A DNA stretch of 64,000 nt from Camellia lanceoleosa (lineage: Eukaryota; Streptophyta; Magnoliopsida; Ericales; Theaceae), in contig CM045763.1 of the NCBI GenBank assembly GCA_025200525.1, positions 88,812,131 through 88,876,130 of the forward strand. The letters run 5' to 3'. Positions 1 through 12,640 of the stretch are shown here, piece by piece (positions within the stretch are counted from its first letter, which is position 1; each line of letters begins with the position of its first letter). Made by a program: the position numbers and the translations under genes. The notes beneath the pieces were generated by a model. That model did no database searches, was not told the DNA's origin, and saw nothing but the letters and a program-made list of their open reading frames with translations.

Positions 1-499
1 TAAATTTTTAATAATTTAAATTTTTTATGTCTAGGTGTAACATTATTGGTATTTGAGTGTTTTCAAAGGGTTGTTAAAAACAGATTTTTTTAATTTTTTT
101 ATAAGAAAAGAAATTGATTACAAATTGAAAAATAACTTTGAATCCACCTTTCAAAATAAGCTATTGTTATCATTGGTTCTCATGTGAGCAATTCCAACCA
201 CACTCTCTACTTTTCACTAGCTAAAGTATAAAAAAAGTGCACTCTTTATTTTACCTAATTACTTTAGCTATTGTGTTTTTCAACCACACTATTTATTTTA
301 GCTAATCATTTAAACTAACTTAATTAATTTTTAAAATAAAAAAATATTAATTGTTGATATTTTACTAATATAAATTTGCAATAATAATAAATTTGCCTAT
401 ACAAACATACAAAACTTGTAAAATGAGGAGAAAAAAATAAATAATACAAAATAAATTATTCCGTAATTCATCAAATAGAATTGAAAAAGCATATAAAAT

Positions 500-541
<42 letters not shown>

Positions 542-3514
542 ATATAAAATCCCATATTCAAAACATAAATATATAAAAATCTAAAATATATACATACATA
601 ACTGTTTGGAGAGCCTATGGGGCTCTTCAATTGTAACCATCAAAAAAATAGGATGGTAAAATAGTTAACCCATTGAAGCTCAAAATTATACTTACATTGA
701 CTAAAATGCCTAACAAACCTTATTTAATTATTCCCTTATAGATAAGGAATTGTTTAGAAAGTGTTAAATTAATATATTTTTTAATTTTTTATAAAAAAAT
801 ATTAAATATGAATTAAATTTAAAATAATATGATAAAAAAATAATATAATTTAAATAAAATAATTATGATATAAATAAAATAATATATTAAAATAACATAC
901 ACTATTTTAACACATATCAAATAACGTAAAAACAACACTGTACATACATATTAGAGAGTGACAAACGGAGAGGACGAGACTAGCTACAGATTTCAACGTT
1001 TTACAGTCTTCGAAAATTGTGCGAAGAGAGAGAGAGAGAGTAACAACACGTAAATGTCAAATCTCTGTATCTACAATGCAGGTTGTCGATACTTGTAATT
1101 ATATCATACTAGCATATTTGGAATCGTGTAATTTTGTTTATATATTTTTTCACTAGTTTATGAAAAAATGTTTGCGACTCCACAAAAAAAAATTTCATAA
1201 TTTTTATTGATATATTAATTATTGGTGTATTTAATTTTTTTTAAAAGTTATGTCTAACGGTGATATGAATAGTTCAAATCATTTTAAGGTTGTGAGAATT
1301 GTGTTTTGTGAAGATTTCTATCATTACTGTTAATTTATATTCAAAAATGCTTGAGACTACTAATTAGTAGTAATACTAATGATATGGCAATGGGTCTCAT
1401 CCACTGACACAGTGTTGCTGTGTCTTTTTTTTCTTTTTTCTTTTTTAAGTGTGTATCAACTCATTAATAGTGATTTAGAGCATCATTTTTAGTGATATGT
1501 AGCATTGTTGAGTTTATATTATGCTGTCGTTTGGTATGAGGTTCTTTTTGAGGTTTGAAAATTAATTTAGTCCAAAAAAAAAAAAAATAATATAAAATAT
1601 TATATTTAAATTATAATTATTTTATTTATTTTTACAAAAGTTTATAAAGTCAAAAAACTCAATCTAAAGGGTGGTTTAGGATGATATAAACAAGTATATT
1701 TTTTGACTTTTTATGAAATATGGGTTAAGTATAGGTTGGGTTTGAAATGATTTGTTAAAGAAGCTATATAACTTAAATAAGATGATGTGACTTAAATAGA
1801 ATAGTGACTTTTTGACTTTTTTAGATTATGACAAATAAGGCCTAACTTTTTAGTCCTATCGTTTGGGGAGTAACCATTTTAGCTTAAAAAAAAATAAAAA
1901 ATCACTATAAGTTGTCATCATTCTTTTTTTTTCTTTTATCTTTTTATAAAAGTTAAAATTATTATAAAATAATATGTTCTAAAAGCAATCGGTGTGTTTG
2001 GAAAAGTTAAAAATTACTTAAAATATTAAAAAATTAAGCACAGTGAATATGCTTCCCAAACGAACCCTATGGCTTATTTTGAAAAGTAAGGCTTTGTTTT
2101 GGATGTACTATATAAGTACACTTTTTATTTATTTTTATTTTTTTTAGGATTACATCATTTCTTTATTTTTTTCATATCTTTTTGTAAATGTTTTTTTTAT
2201 TTTTTTAAAAAATATGTAAAAAAATAGATAAGTGTTTTGATTCAAAAAAGTCAAAATACTGAAAATTTGACTTTTAACCCGTTGAGAAAATAGGCCTATA
2301 TGGGGTGTTTGGGAAGATGGCTGTGCTGAAATAGTCTATTAAAAAATAAAATAAATTAAAATAATCATTAAAATAAAAAGTTACATTTAATTCATAATTA
2401 TTTCACTTTTTCTCTTATAATTATCAAATCAACTAAAAAAAAAAAAAATCAACTTTCTAAACACAACTATTTTAGCTAAGTTAAAATAGACAACAAAATC
2501 AAATAACTAACTTCTCAAACAAAGCTATTAAGAAAAAGAGAATTTCTAACGATAAGAGATGCAAAAACTCTACGCGCTCAACCTGGATTTCTTAATTTTT
2601 CAATTTTAAAAATTAATTAATGAATTATACACTCAATTTCATATATAATTTTACTCTTTTTCCAATTATATATATAAAATTATTGCTACTTTATTTTTTT
2701 AATAATAAATAAAATTAATTAAAATTTTAATATTAATGAACAAAAGCAAAAACAATATGCTCAAGTTTTTCTAATAGATTTCTTTTTGTTAAATGCTAAT
2801 ATATCTTTTAGAAAGGGATTATCGCATAAGTTGATATTTAAAAAATTATATTTTATAAAAGCATAAAATAATTTAAATATGATTTTTCAGGAATTACTTT
2901 TAATTTAAAAATTATAATAAAATATTTAAATAGAATAAAAATAATTTTTTTACAAATAAAAGTATCTGAATAAAAAAAAAAAAGAAGGTAAGAAGAAAAT
3001 TTAGAATAGTTTTCTCATTTGATCTAAAAATTCTAAATGAATAATAAATTATCACCTATAATTCTCATTTTTTTAATATTTTTTTTTCACTAACCATCAT
3101 TTTGAGTAGAAAAATAACGTTTCTTTCTTCTTTTTTTTTTTAGCAAAAATCGCTTTTTAGAAATTTGAGCCAATATTTTTATTTTTTATTTTAATTTGTT
3201 TAATTAGCAATTGAGATTAAAAACAAAATTAATAGGATCCACCATATTTGATAAGTGCTAAAAAGTGTAGATGAACAATAAATTATCACGTGTAAACCTC
3301 ATTTTGTTTAATTGATAATTGAAATAAATAAATAACAGAATTCATCATGTTTGGCAAGTATTAAAACAGTTTTTCATTTTCTTAATATTTTTATCTTTTG
3401 TTAAAATAAATGAATATATATATATATATATTTCTATTAAAAAATTATTGTTCAAATCCTTATAGTTTAGAAGGATATAAATTATTTTTTTTTTATAAAA
3501 TTTGAACCAAAAAT
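1..3514. other. AT-rich intergenic DNA, no gene seen
   Basis: Both strands are full of stops and homopolymer A/T tracts, and no recognisable protein was found. A weak MITE-like segment lies at about 2299-2528: its left end reads GTTTGGGAAG and the reverse complement of its right end reads GTTTGAGAAG, with no clear target duplication. A short GA microsatellite sits at about 1027-1040 and an AT run at about 3413-3431. The minus-strand open frame at 3345-3587 is AT-rich low-complexity sequence that runs into the CACTA terminus, so it is not a gene. Confidence 0.7.
500..540. repeat. Compound (AC)n(AT)n microsatellite
   Basis: About 12 AC dinucleotides (500-524) run directly into about 8 AT dinucleotides (525-540). 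It is a simple-sequence repeat in intergenic DNA. Confidence 0.95.
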
Positions 3515-3531
3515 CACTACAAGAAAATACA
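3515..3531 (+). repeat. CACTA-1 left terminal inverted repeat
   Basis: CACTACAAGAAAATACA matches the reverse complement of 21179-21195 at all 17 positions. Confidence 0.95.
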
Positions 3532-3534
3532 TGT

Positions 3535-3950
3535 TTGGCGACTAAAATTGGCGACCAAACCAATTTTAGTCGCCAAAAACACAACATTCATCGACTAAAT
3601 ATGAGCTTCAGTCGGCATTCATTGAAACCTTTTAGCGACTAAACTAATTTAGTCGCCATATAGTATAATTGGCGACCAAACTCCCCTTTGGTCGCTGTTT
3701 TTTAGCAGTTTAGGCTACCAACATTTGATTTTGTCGCCGTATTCGTTATTTGGCGACTAAACATATTTGTCGCCTAAAAAAGGACATGTTTTCTGTTTAC
3801 TTTTTGACGACCAAATCTGGGTTAGTCATTGTATATTCAGTATTGGCGACGAATTTCTGAATTTAGTAGCCAAAAATGGATCTTCGGCGACCAATTTTTT
3901 GTCGCCAAACATGAATTTTGGCGACCAATTGCGGTTTAGTCGCGAAATGT
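3535..3950. repeat. CACTA-1 left subterminal motif array
   Basis: More than ten copies of GGCGACYAAA or its complement TTTRGTCGCC alternate in both orientations, often as pairs facing each other across 10-25 bp. In En/Spm elements such subterminal repeats bind the element's second protein; that role is inferred here from position and arrangement. Confidence 0.85.
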
Positions 3951-3998
3951 TCAAATTTTTTTTTCCGAGGGAAAGTAAGTGATTTTCGCGCCCAGTAC

Positions 3999-4171
3999 AT
4001 ATATATTACACACAGATTTTGTTCTCTTTTGTCTCACTCTCACACACCGACAGCAACATACCAAACCCCTCCCTACCAAACCCGTCGCTCACCACCGCCG
4101 ATCATCATGATCGCAGGCCTCCGGCGCTCGCCACCAGCACCACTGCAAATCGGCGATCATCACCATCGCAG
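3999..4171 (+). promoter_or_regulatory. Likely promoter and leader exon of the CACTA-1 transposase
   Basis: A TATA-like stretch (3999-4009) directly after the subterminal array is followed by a CT/AC-rich leader and a splice donor (CGCAG, then GTATGT from 4172). A matching acceptor (CCCAG) ends at 6744, just before the transposase start at 6778. The implied 2.6 kb leader intron is an inference from splice signals and layout. A similar C-rich leader with a GTATGT donor lies on the minus strand of CACTA-2 near its right end. Confidence 0.5.
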
Positions 4172-6744
4172 GTATGTTTCTGTCGTCTCTCTCTTGATCT
4201 GGTTCTATCTGCTTCTATCTGGTTGTCGATGTCTCTCCCATCCCCTTCTCTCACGATTAATTTTAGGGTTTCATATGTTTTTGTCCTTTCATTTTCCATT
4301 TATTTCGTACACAAATTTTTAGGGCTTTTCCTCACTTCGTGAATGGGATCATCACCATTTATTTCGTACTCCATTTGGATTTGGGATTTGCATTCTTTTT
4401 TGTATCGTTCAAATGTGCCTCCTGTTTTGGCGAAAATGTTCCAAATCAGTTCGAAAATGTTCGAAATGTTCCTCTGTTTTTTGAACACAGTTGTTCATTT
4501 TGGATGCTTTTCCTAATTTACTATTATCATTATAAATGTGCCTCTGTTTTTTGCATAAAAAATGTTCCAAATGTTCCGATGGTGTGACTCAAATTCGAAT
4601 TAAGTAAAAGAATTTGTTTTTGAAAAAAAATCACAAATCGGTTCGATTCAATCCTAGTTCTTGACAGTTAGGTCCATAATTTTATAGTTATGATTTTTAT
4701 TTGAAATTTAGTTCCATTTATTTAAAGATATATATATATATATATATTCTCAAGTATATATATTTGTCATACACTTAAGTATCTTCTCAATATCACTTCT
4801 ATAGTCATAAGTGTTTTTAACCCTTTTCTCTTGCAAATAAGTCCTTAACCCTCTTCTCCTACAACTGTGTTCTTATATAATGATAAGGCTAATTTTAAAC
4901 AATTATTCAAATAATTATTATCTGTAATGTTGAGAATGTTGTCAACATAGAAATAAATAGTTTGGTTGATGTTGTCATTATATTGTCATTATATTGTGCA
5001 TGATGACTTTATTTATAGAAATCGGAGTTCGAAATTGAAATGAATCCCGTTTTCATAGTTTGGTTGAAAACTTTCAATATTTTCAAGATTCAGTTTGATT
5101 CCAAATTTCATAACACCATAGCTAATAATTCGATGTTAGTTTACTTCAAAACCAAACCAAATTCAACCTTGCTCTCCCCTAAGTCGAATCGTAACCGACC
5201 GTCGGTTGAGAATAAGCCTGATGATCATAGTATGAGATCATCTACCCCAATTCCTATCCACCAAAACACTTCAGAATAAGCCCCTGACCACTTTATTCAA
5301 GAGACGAAAGACAAGTGATATACTTCAGCTCTACATCTACATTGGGTTAGGTAGTTGTCGTTTGAAACGCCTCAATTCAATATATATTTTTTGGACCTTA
5401 AAGAATTGCAAGTTTAAAATTATAAACTATCTGCATTCTCCTTTTAAAACAGTTAGACACATCCAAATTGGTTTGTTTTTGTAGTCTATACTCTTCATGA
5501 CCCTTAGATTATTATCGACTTAAAACTTCGGATATTTGATTTCTCTCTACACATTTCAAGAAGAGTAAGACAAAGATAGTTCAAAAAATATAGAACTACC
5601 TTTCATGACCGCAACGGTGAAACATATACATTATGAACACATACTCCATCACGGCGTGTTAATGACCAATCAAAAAACACACTACGAAAAACTTGAGGTT
5701 TACACTGTTGTTCATTTCTATAGTTGAAAATAATTTCTTTAAAAGTCAGCCTTAGTTCAGAAATCTGTGGCCATCACATAAGAAATTAGGATTACAAAGT
5801 GTGATTAATCAATATCCTAAATACTCTTACATTTTTTTTACTGCAAACCTTTGTAACTCCATAGAAACAATACACGATAATCTGGTCAATATGACGATTA
5901 CAGAACATGGTCGTCCTTTCACTCATAATTTGTTGAAAACAGATGAAAAATAATCTCCCTGATCTCGGGATAAATTTGTACCCTTTCAACCATACCGTTG
6001 ATTCTGAAAGCACCTAACTTGCCAATCTAAGTTGCACAAGAAGTTGCACTATCTTACTGTAGAATGGGGACAATAATAGAATGGCAATGGCCAATGTAAG
6101 GCACCAAACCATATTCTAACTACATTTCATTTGTCTAGGCCCTCAATAGGCTTGGGCCATCTCTAGTTCTTCAGTGCTCCTGTGATATTGTTTAATGTCA
6201 AAATTAGAGTGAAAAATGCTAAACTCTACTTGTTGACATATTGTTTAATCTCAATATCAAAGTGAAAATGTTTTCAAAATATGTGAGAAAGAGTTTTCAA
6301 AGTTAAAGACAAAGTGTTTCTGAGATTGATGAAATATGTTGTTTTTGCTCTTTTTGTTATTTTTTTTGTGGCAATCTAAATTGAGAATATGAGCTATGCA
6401 ATAATAAATAAACCCTTTTTATAATGACAAGAGAGTGACAGTGGCCATTGTTGGTGTTCCTATCTAAATGTATCAAGGGTTCAAGCCTTCTTTTTGCAAC
6501 ATACACCTCAAATGTACTTGACATTAGTGCATTATTGTTTCTTTTAAGAAAAATCTTGATGGTTCAGATTACAGTTATGTAGATCTGGTTTGTCTGAAAG
6601 GGGTAAAAGGTTACATTCTACAAGCTGAGATTGATCTGTTATTACTATTTTCTTCACTTCAAAAAGCAATGCTAATCGAGCCCCTAAACTTACTTAATTT
6701 GTCTTCCATTCTGAGTATTTTTCCAATTTCCTGTCGATTCCCAG
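4172..6744 (+). other. Putative leader intron of the CACTA-1 transposase, no coding signal
   Basis: AT-rich DNA between the leader donor and the acceptor ahead of the transposase start. A few open frames of 60-130 codons (for example 5040-5279) show no recognisable domain. An AT run lies at about 4729-4746. Confidence 0.5.
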
Positions 6745-6777
6745 GTTCATCTTTGCTTCATGTGTACTGTTCCAAGA

Positions 6778-9700
6778 ATGGACAAGAGTTGGATGATGAT
6801 AATAGATAGGCTAAAAAGTAAAGAGTATATACAAGGTGTTCAGTCATTTATGGAGTTTACTCTGAAGAATTTAGGGCCGAGGATGAAATCCATTGTCCTT
6901 GTGTTGATTAGCTTGAGCGGCACGAAATTACCTCGACATGTTGTTCGGTTGCACTTGCTTGAAGAGAATCGCATGTTCTTATCGCACTTGGGTCCACCAG
7001 AGCGTGTTCCCCTATTTAAATGGTCATCCTACTATGCGAAACGATGATACTCAAACCGACCGAGCTGGAATGACAACCAATCACGAAAATATGGATGAAC
7101 TTCCAACCATGTTACAAGAGATTTACATGAGTGGTCTCATGGATGATCATATCGATGAAGAACGTACTAGTTCGGAGAGGCACAATTTGTGTAAGTTCAT
7201 GAAGTTGTTCGATGATGCTCAACGTCAAGTATATCCAGAGTGTGAAAAGTTCTCCATTTTGTCCTTCGTAATTAAGATGCTTTACGTGAAGGTGTACAAT
7301 AAATGAAGCAACAAATCTTTCGATATGGTTATGCAAGTTTTCAAAGACATTCTCCCAAAGTGTGATGAAAATGTTCCATGGACCCTTTATGAAGCGAAAA
7401 AGTTCTTACGTGAGTTGGGTTTGGGATATGAGTCCATTCATGCATGCAAGAATGATTGTTCTTTATTTTGGAAGGACAACGCCACATTGGAGAATTGCCC
7501 TACATGTCTAGGAGTCTAGATACAAGTTGAGCGACAAGGCGGGTAAAAAATTCCACGAGAAAATCTTGAGGTACTTCCCTTTGACACCGAGGTTGAAGAG
7601 ATTTTACATGTCGAAAAAAACAGCTGCATATATGAGATGGCACAAAGATAAGCGTATGGATGATGGAGTATTGCGACATCCAGCTGATGGTGAGGCATGG
7701 AAGGACTTTGATAGGTTGCATCCTACGTTCTCTGTGGATCCTCGGAATGTACGGCTAGGGCTTGCCACGGATGGTTTCAATCCATTCGGACATATGAGTA
7801 CATCGTACAGCATGTGGCCCGTAATCTTAATGCCTTACAATCTACCCCCATGGAAATGTATGAAAGATCCATTTCTGATGATGTCATTGCTTATTCCTGG
7901 ACGATTCGCACCTAGAAGGGACATCGATGTTTACTTGCAACCATTAGTAGAAGAGTTAACTAATCTGTGGGAGCATGGTGTGGAAACATATAATGCCTCT
8001 ACCGGCCAAATATTTACAATGCATGCAGCAGTCATGTGGACCATCAACGATTTCCCTGCATATGGTTCGTTGTTTGGTTGGAGTACAAAAGGTTACTTGG
8101 CCTGCCCTAATTGTAATGTGGATGCATCATCTCAGCGTTTGCGCAATAAGATAGGGTTTATGGGTGCTCGGCGGTACTTACCTGAGAACCATAATTAGCG
8201 TAGAAGTAAGCTATTCAACGGTGACATTGAGAATCAGTCCAAACCTGTGGAGTTATCGGGAGAACAAATACTGGAGCAAATTAATTTGGGGACGTACATG
8301 CCATATGGAAAGCATCCAACCAACCAAAAAAGACAACGGACTGAAAATCCAACTCCGAACTGGACAAAAAGAAGCATTCTTTTCGACCTACCCTATTGGA
8401 AAACACTTAAGCTTCGACATAACCTTGATGTCATGCACATAGAGAAGAATATATGTGACAATCTGCTTGGGACACTATTGAGCATTGATGGCAAGAACAA
8501 AGACACCGACAAAGCACGTTTGGATCTAGAGGACATGCGAATACGACATGAGTTACACTTGATAAGGCATGCGAATGGCTCTTTCCAAAAGCCTCCGGCA
8601 TTGTACACATTGTCCCGAGAAAGAATAGGGTTTTCGATTTCTTGAAATCAATTAAGTTTCTGATGGCTATCGGCAAATGTATCCAATTGTGTCACCATGA
8701 ATGGTTCTAAGTTAGTTGGCCTCAAGAGTCATGGTATCATGTCCTTCTGCGACTTCTTCCCATTGGTATCGAGGATACCTTCTATCGAGATTAGGACCAC
8801 ATTGTTTGAGTTTGGAACTTTTTAAGCAGTTGTGCTCGAAGACATTGAGGTGGTGATTTGGAGAAATTGCAAGAACAAATCGTACTTATACTTTGTAAGC
8901 TTGAAAAGATTTTTCCTCCTGCTTTTTTCGATGTGATGGTCCACTTGGCAATTCATTTGCATTACGAGGCTAGGCTTGGAGGGCCTGTCCAATATCGATG
9001 GATGTATCCTATTGAAAGGTATAATAATGAGTCTGAAATTTTTTCTTGTAATTATAGTTCAATATGAACATACTGACGATCACGCCGATGTTTACGTGTA
9101 GGATGCTTGGACTTCTTAAAGGATTTGTGGGCAACAAAGCTCATCCAGAAGGATCCATTGCGGAGGCCTATATATCCAAAGAGTGTACGATGTTTTGTTC
9201 AATGTATTTGCATAGAGTTGAAACGGTGTTTAACCGGGAAGAAAGGAACTATGATGGGGGTGACAACGGCCCGGGGTTGGCGATTTTCACTCAAAATCTT
9301 CGTCCTTTTGGTCAACTCCTAAAGGCAGTTGATGTGTCCGTAGCTGACCGCGAATTGGCTCATTGGTTTGTCCTACACAATAGTTTGGAAGTGGACGAAT
9401 ATCTAGAGTATGCTTCTTTGTCATATACGCAACATACCTTTCCTACATGGTTTTTATTTTTTAAAGTCTTCATTATTCCAATTACTTATGACGTACTTCA
9501 TATTAACTAGGGAACACAAGCTCGTGTTGCAACAAAAATATGGAAGTTCATGCAACATTGCAACGCGACAATGCAAAGAATTTCCTAAATGGTTCAAAGA
9601 TCGCGTAAGATTATGTAACGTGTTACTGTAAAGTGTGGAGCTAACGTTGAATTATTCTAACTTTGAATTGACATGACATACTTTCTTGTGTAGATGAACC

Positions 9701-10454
9701 AATTGCGAAATGAAAGCTCACCCGAAGCAACCGATGAGATGTGGGCATTAGCCAATGGACCTAATGCCTTAGTCAATACATATTCGGGATGCATTTGTAA
9801 TGGCGTCCGATTCCATACTATCGACCGTGATAACCGTCGTAAATGTCAAAATAGTGGGTTGGTAGTGGAAGGTGACCACCAAGGCCAGTTGATCAAGTTC
9901 TACGGCTACCTTTGTAAAGTGTGAGCCCGACATATTTGTTTGGACACCGTGTTGTTTTGTTCCAATGTGAATGGTATAACACTAGTAGTACTCGAACTTT
10001 GCGTGTCGAACCACATGTGACAACTGTTGATGTAAGAAGTAGATGGTATAAAGATGACTCCTTTGTGTTCCCAGGCCAAGTTCAACAAGTTTTCTACGTT
10101 CCTGATACGAAGTTAGGGCCGAATTGGCGAGTCGTAGAAAAGTTTCAACATCGACGCATTTGGGATGTGCCAAAGTTGGATGTGCCAGAATTTGATGAAG
10201 TGTTGCAAGATGATGAAAATAGTACTGTTGTCCCAACTGAGCCTATTGATGACGTTGTTGTTTTACGTCGGGATGACATTGAACCGCAAATTATTTCAAT
10301 GGAAGTTTCTCAATCCAATAAGCGTGTACAACCGGAGGGTGTTATGGACGATGATTTCATCTACTATGACGACGATGAACTAACAATCTCGGGTGATGAC
10401 GAAGAACATGAGATGGAAAGTGATTTTGATGAAGATACGGACCTAAAATTTTAA
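6778..10454 (+). pseudogene. TNP2-like CACTA transposase, broken by stops and frameshifts
   Basis: This is the element's DDE-type transposase gene. The start is placed at the ATG opening MDKSW, which begins the zinc-finger-like Transpos_assoc region; the next part needs a frame change and still reads IHCPC. The core Transposase_21 (tnp2) domain follows: the stretch from 7527 contains LGLATDGFNPF, then TINDFPAYGSLFGWSTKG and ACPNC, and after 8199 the hallmark RHNLDVMHIEKNICDNLLGT. A DUF4218-like part spans 8858-9407, with an intron at 9019-9101. Short exons lie at 9511-9604 and from 9694. A DUF4216-like part (WYKDDSFVFPGQVQQVFYV) ends in an acidic tail. Stops replace probable tryptophans at 7304 and 8196, and frameshifts occur near 6895, 7515 and 9915. 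The 8650-8857 section is degenerate. Family assignment is firm; exon ends are read from GT-AG signals. Confidence 0.9.
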
Positions 10455-11631
10455 CTCAGTTTGTTTCTTTGTTTGGCTTGTTTTGTTGATGTCATGAGGG
10501 CAATTAAGAATATTGAAGAAATTGTATTTTGAAATTCATGCCTACTCTTGAATTTCATGTAATTTGAACCGTCTAATTTTAATTTCCTCTACACTTTGTA
10601 TGAATTGTTAGTGCAAATTGAGAATCAAATTCATACTCATTTCAATTTTTCCAGTCGGACACCTGTGCTATTTGCATGTACACTTCTCTGTTCTTTGAGT
10701 TTATTTGTGATTCGCATTCATTGTTTTTTGTGCAGTTTGGCTGCTTCATGCTTCACTGCTCTGCTTAGGTGCTAGCTCCCTTACATAGAATGTAAGTTCT
10801 TTACATTGTTATTACTATTATGTAAAATTCTGTGTCGTGCTCTAGTCAACAAGCCTTCAAAGGATAGCTCAGGAAACCTAAATGTTTTGTTTAGCTGAAA
10901 ATGACCTTCATGTCAAGAACCAGTGATGCATGAATGGTCTTTGCATAATTATGTGTGGTGCTCTATCTGTTCGAACATCACATGCACACAAACTCTCAAG
11001 GCGACTATTACTCTCAAATATGTACCTCACCATACAAAAGAAATATGTAACTCACTACACTCAACCCTCGGGAAAGACCCCAAACACTCAACCTCCGCTC
11101 ACCACACTCACGAAGCCTATTTTTGAACTCACAACACTTAACGGACATCAGCGGATGCATGACAACTGCGAAACTATACCTGCCTGAAAACATTGGAAAA
11201 CCATATTGGAGCTCACACCCTCAACCCATTTGTGTGGTCTTTATGGATCCTATTAATTGCATTATGGTGTCTACCGACTTTTGTCAGCAAGATTTTTATG
11301 GTAGGTTATGGTTACATTTAGATAGGATTTTGTTCTATGTTCAAATATGCATGTCACCTATGCTTTAAGTTGTGGAAGGTCCTACTGCAGCCCTCTGTTT
11401 ATTTTAAGTAGTAGTCTTTGCTGTAGCATCTCTAGCAGCAGGTTAATGTGTCCCAAAATTGCGCGGGGCTGCATTCACAACTTAAGATAAATTCCAAGGC
11501 TGCCTTCTCCCCACATGCTCTGTTATCATTGTCCAATGGCCCTAAGGATTGGAGAATAAGTAAATGGTAACAGCTGTCGAAGAAATAATTGACCAACTAG
11601 AGGGTAAGAAAATAGTGGAATTAGTAGTTAC
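10455..11631. other. Interval between CACTA-1 transposase and captured exons
   Basis: This covers transposase 3' sequence and then DNA of unknown origin. The open frames at 10923-11187 and 11123-11368 overlap, have no recognisable domain and lack gene-like context. The left end borders the YIF1 fragment, so part may be captured intron sequence, but no further YIF1 exon could be read. Confidence 0.5.
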
Positions 11632-12640
11632 CCTGTGCAGAAATGGAAGGAGCACAACCTTCAATTTGTTCCTTACGTAATGGTCATTAACTTGAAAATA
11701 GTATTGGGGATCAGAGAAGTACCTAGTTATCTGTTCATTAAAGAAAATATTGAATTTGTGAATAAACAAACCTCAAAATTAAATATCAAAATTATCCTAG
11801 ATTTTACATTAGATAGGACTTGAGTTAATTGTGTTTTCCTCAGCATTCATATACAAATGTCATCCTTCAGAACAAATAAAAATGGTAAAATGAAGGCATT
11901 TTGGAATACATTTGAATGCACCTGTTGAAGCATAATTTGTTCTCACAAATAAGTCAACAAAATGGCTACAGAAACAGCCATGCTATGTGTTACTTTTAGA
12001 AAAAAGGAATGAATTTTAAGAGCAAAAAATGGAAATCGCACGTAAAAATATTAAGCTCTTATGTAAATATAATATGAAAATCACATAAAAAAAAAACACT
12101 CAAATTTGACGGAAAACCTCATTATGTTTTTCTTGGGTTGTGTGTTACACGTGTGGGAAAAAATGGATAAATTGAAGTGGATAAATTGCACAACAAATCC
12201 ACCTTCCCTAAAATTGAAGTGGCAACCAAGCAGAAGCTCAAATGCCCATCACCCAAAGACATTTGCCTTATTTAACAAAATGGATTTAGACTCTGAGGCT
12301 TCCCTAAAAACCCCTCCCTAGACGGGTCAAAAAGCAACATAGATCCATAAACTTTATAAACCAAATATATCAATTACGGGGTCCTAAAAAATGCAAGAAA
12401 TAGCCCCTGAATAATACTTAGCAGAAAAGACCTTCCAATCCATCACATAACTAGAGATTGCTATTAATTCAAAATTCAGTCTTATCATACAACTTACAGT
12501 GCTTTGCACATACTCGGCGATTGATCCTAAAATTTTCTCTCCATAAGCACCTAGTCCACCTCTTATGAGTCCTGACCCACCTCCAACAAGGGCATTCCCA
12601 AATGGATTTGGGCGTGGGTTTGGGCGGATGGAAAACGATG
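11632..12640 (-). pseudogene. YIF1: Captured YIF1 (Hrf1 family) gene fragment, two exons
   Basis: YIF1 proteins are multi-pass membrane partners of YIP1 in ER-to-Golgi transport. Read on the minus strand, the first exon (about 12640-12498) encodes PNPFGNALVGGGSGLIRGGL, then GAYGEKILGSIAEYVQST, and ends at a GTAAGT donor. A 767 bp intron follows, then an exon (11730-11632) encoding ITRYFSDPQYYFQVNDHYVR and NKLKVVLLPFLHR, ending at GTAACT. Joined, the exons are in frame and match the conserved N-terminal half of the family just before its membrane segments. The rest of the protein is absent. The fragment lies antisense to the transposon genes and well inside CACTA-1, so it is a captured host segment. 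The upstream edge of the first exon is uncertain. Confidence 0.85.

Noticed and set aside
3918..4342. Overlapping plus-strand frames near the left end of CACTA-1
   Set aside because: They lie over the probable leader exon and splice donor; the GTATGT donor at 4172 interrupts them and no domain is present.
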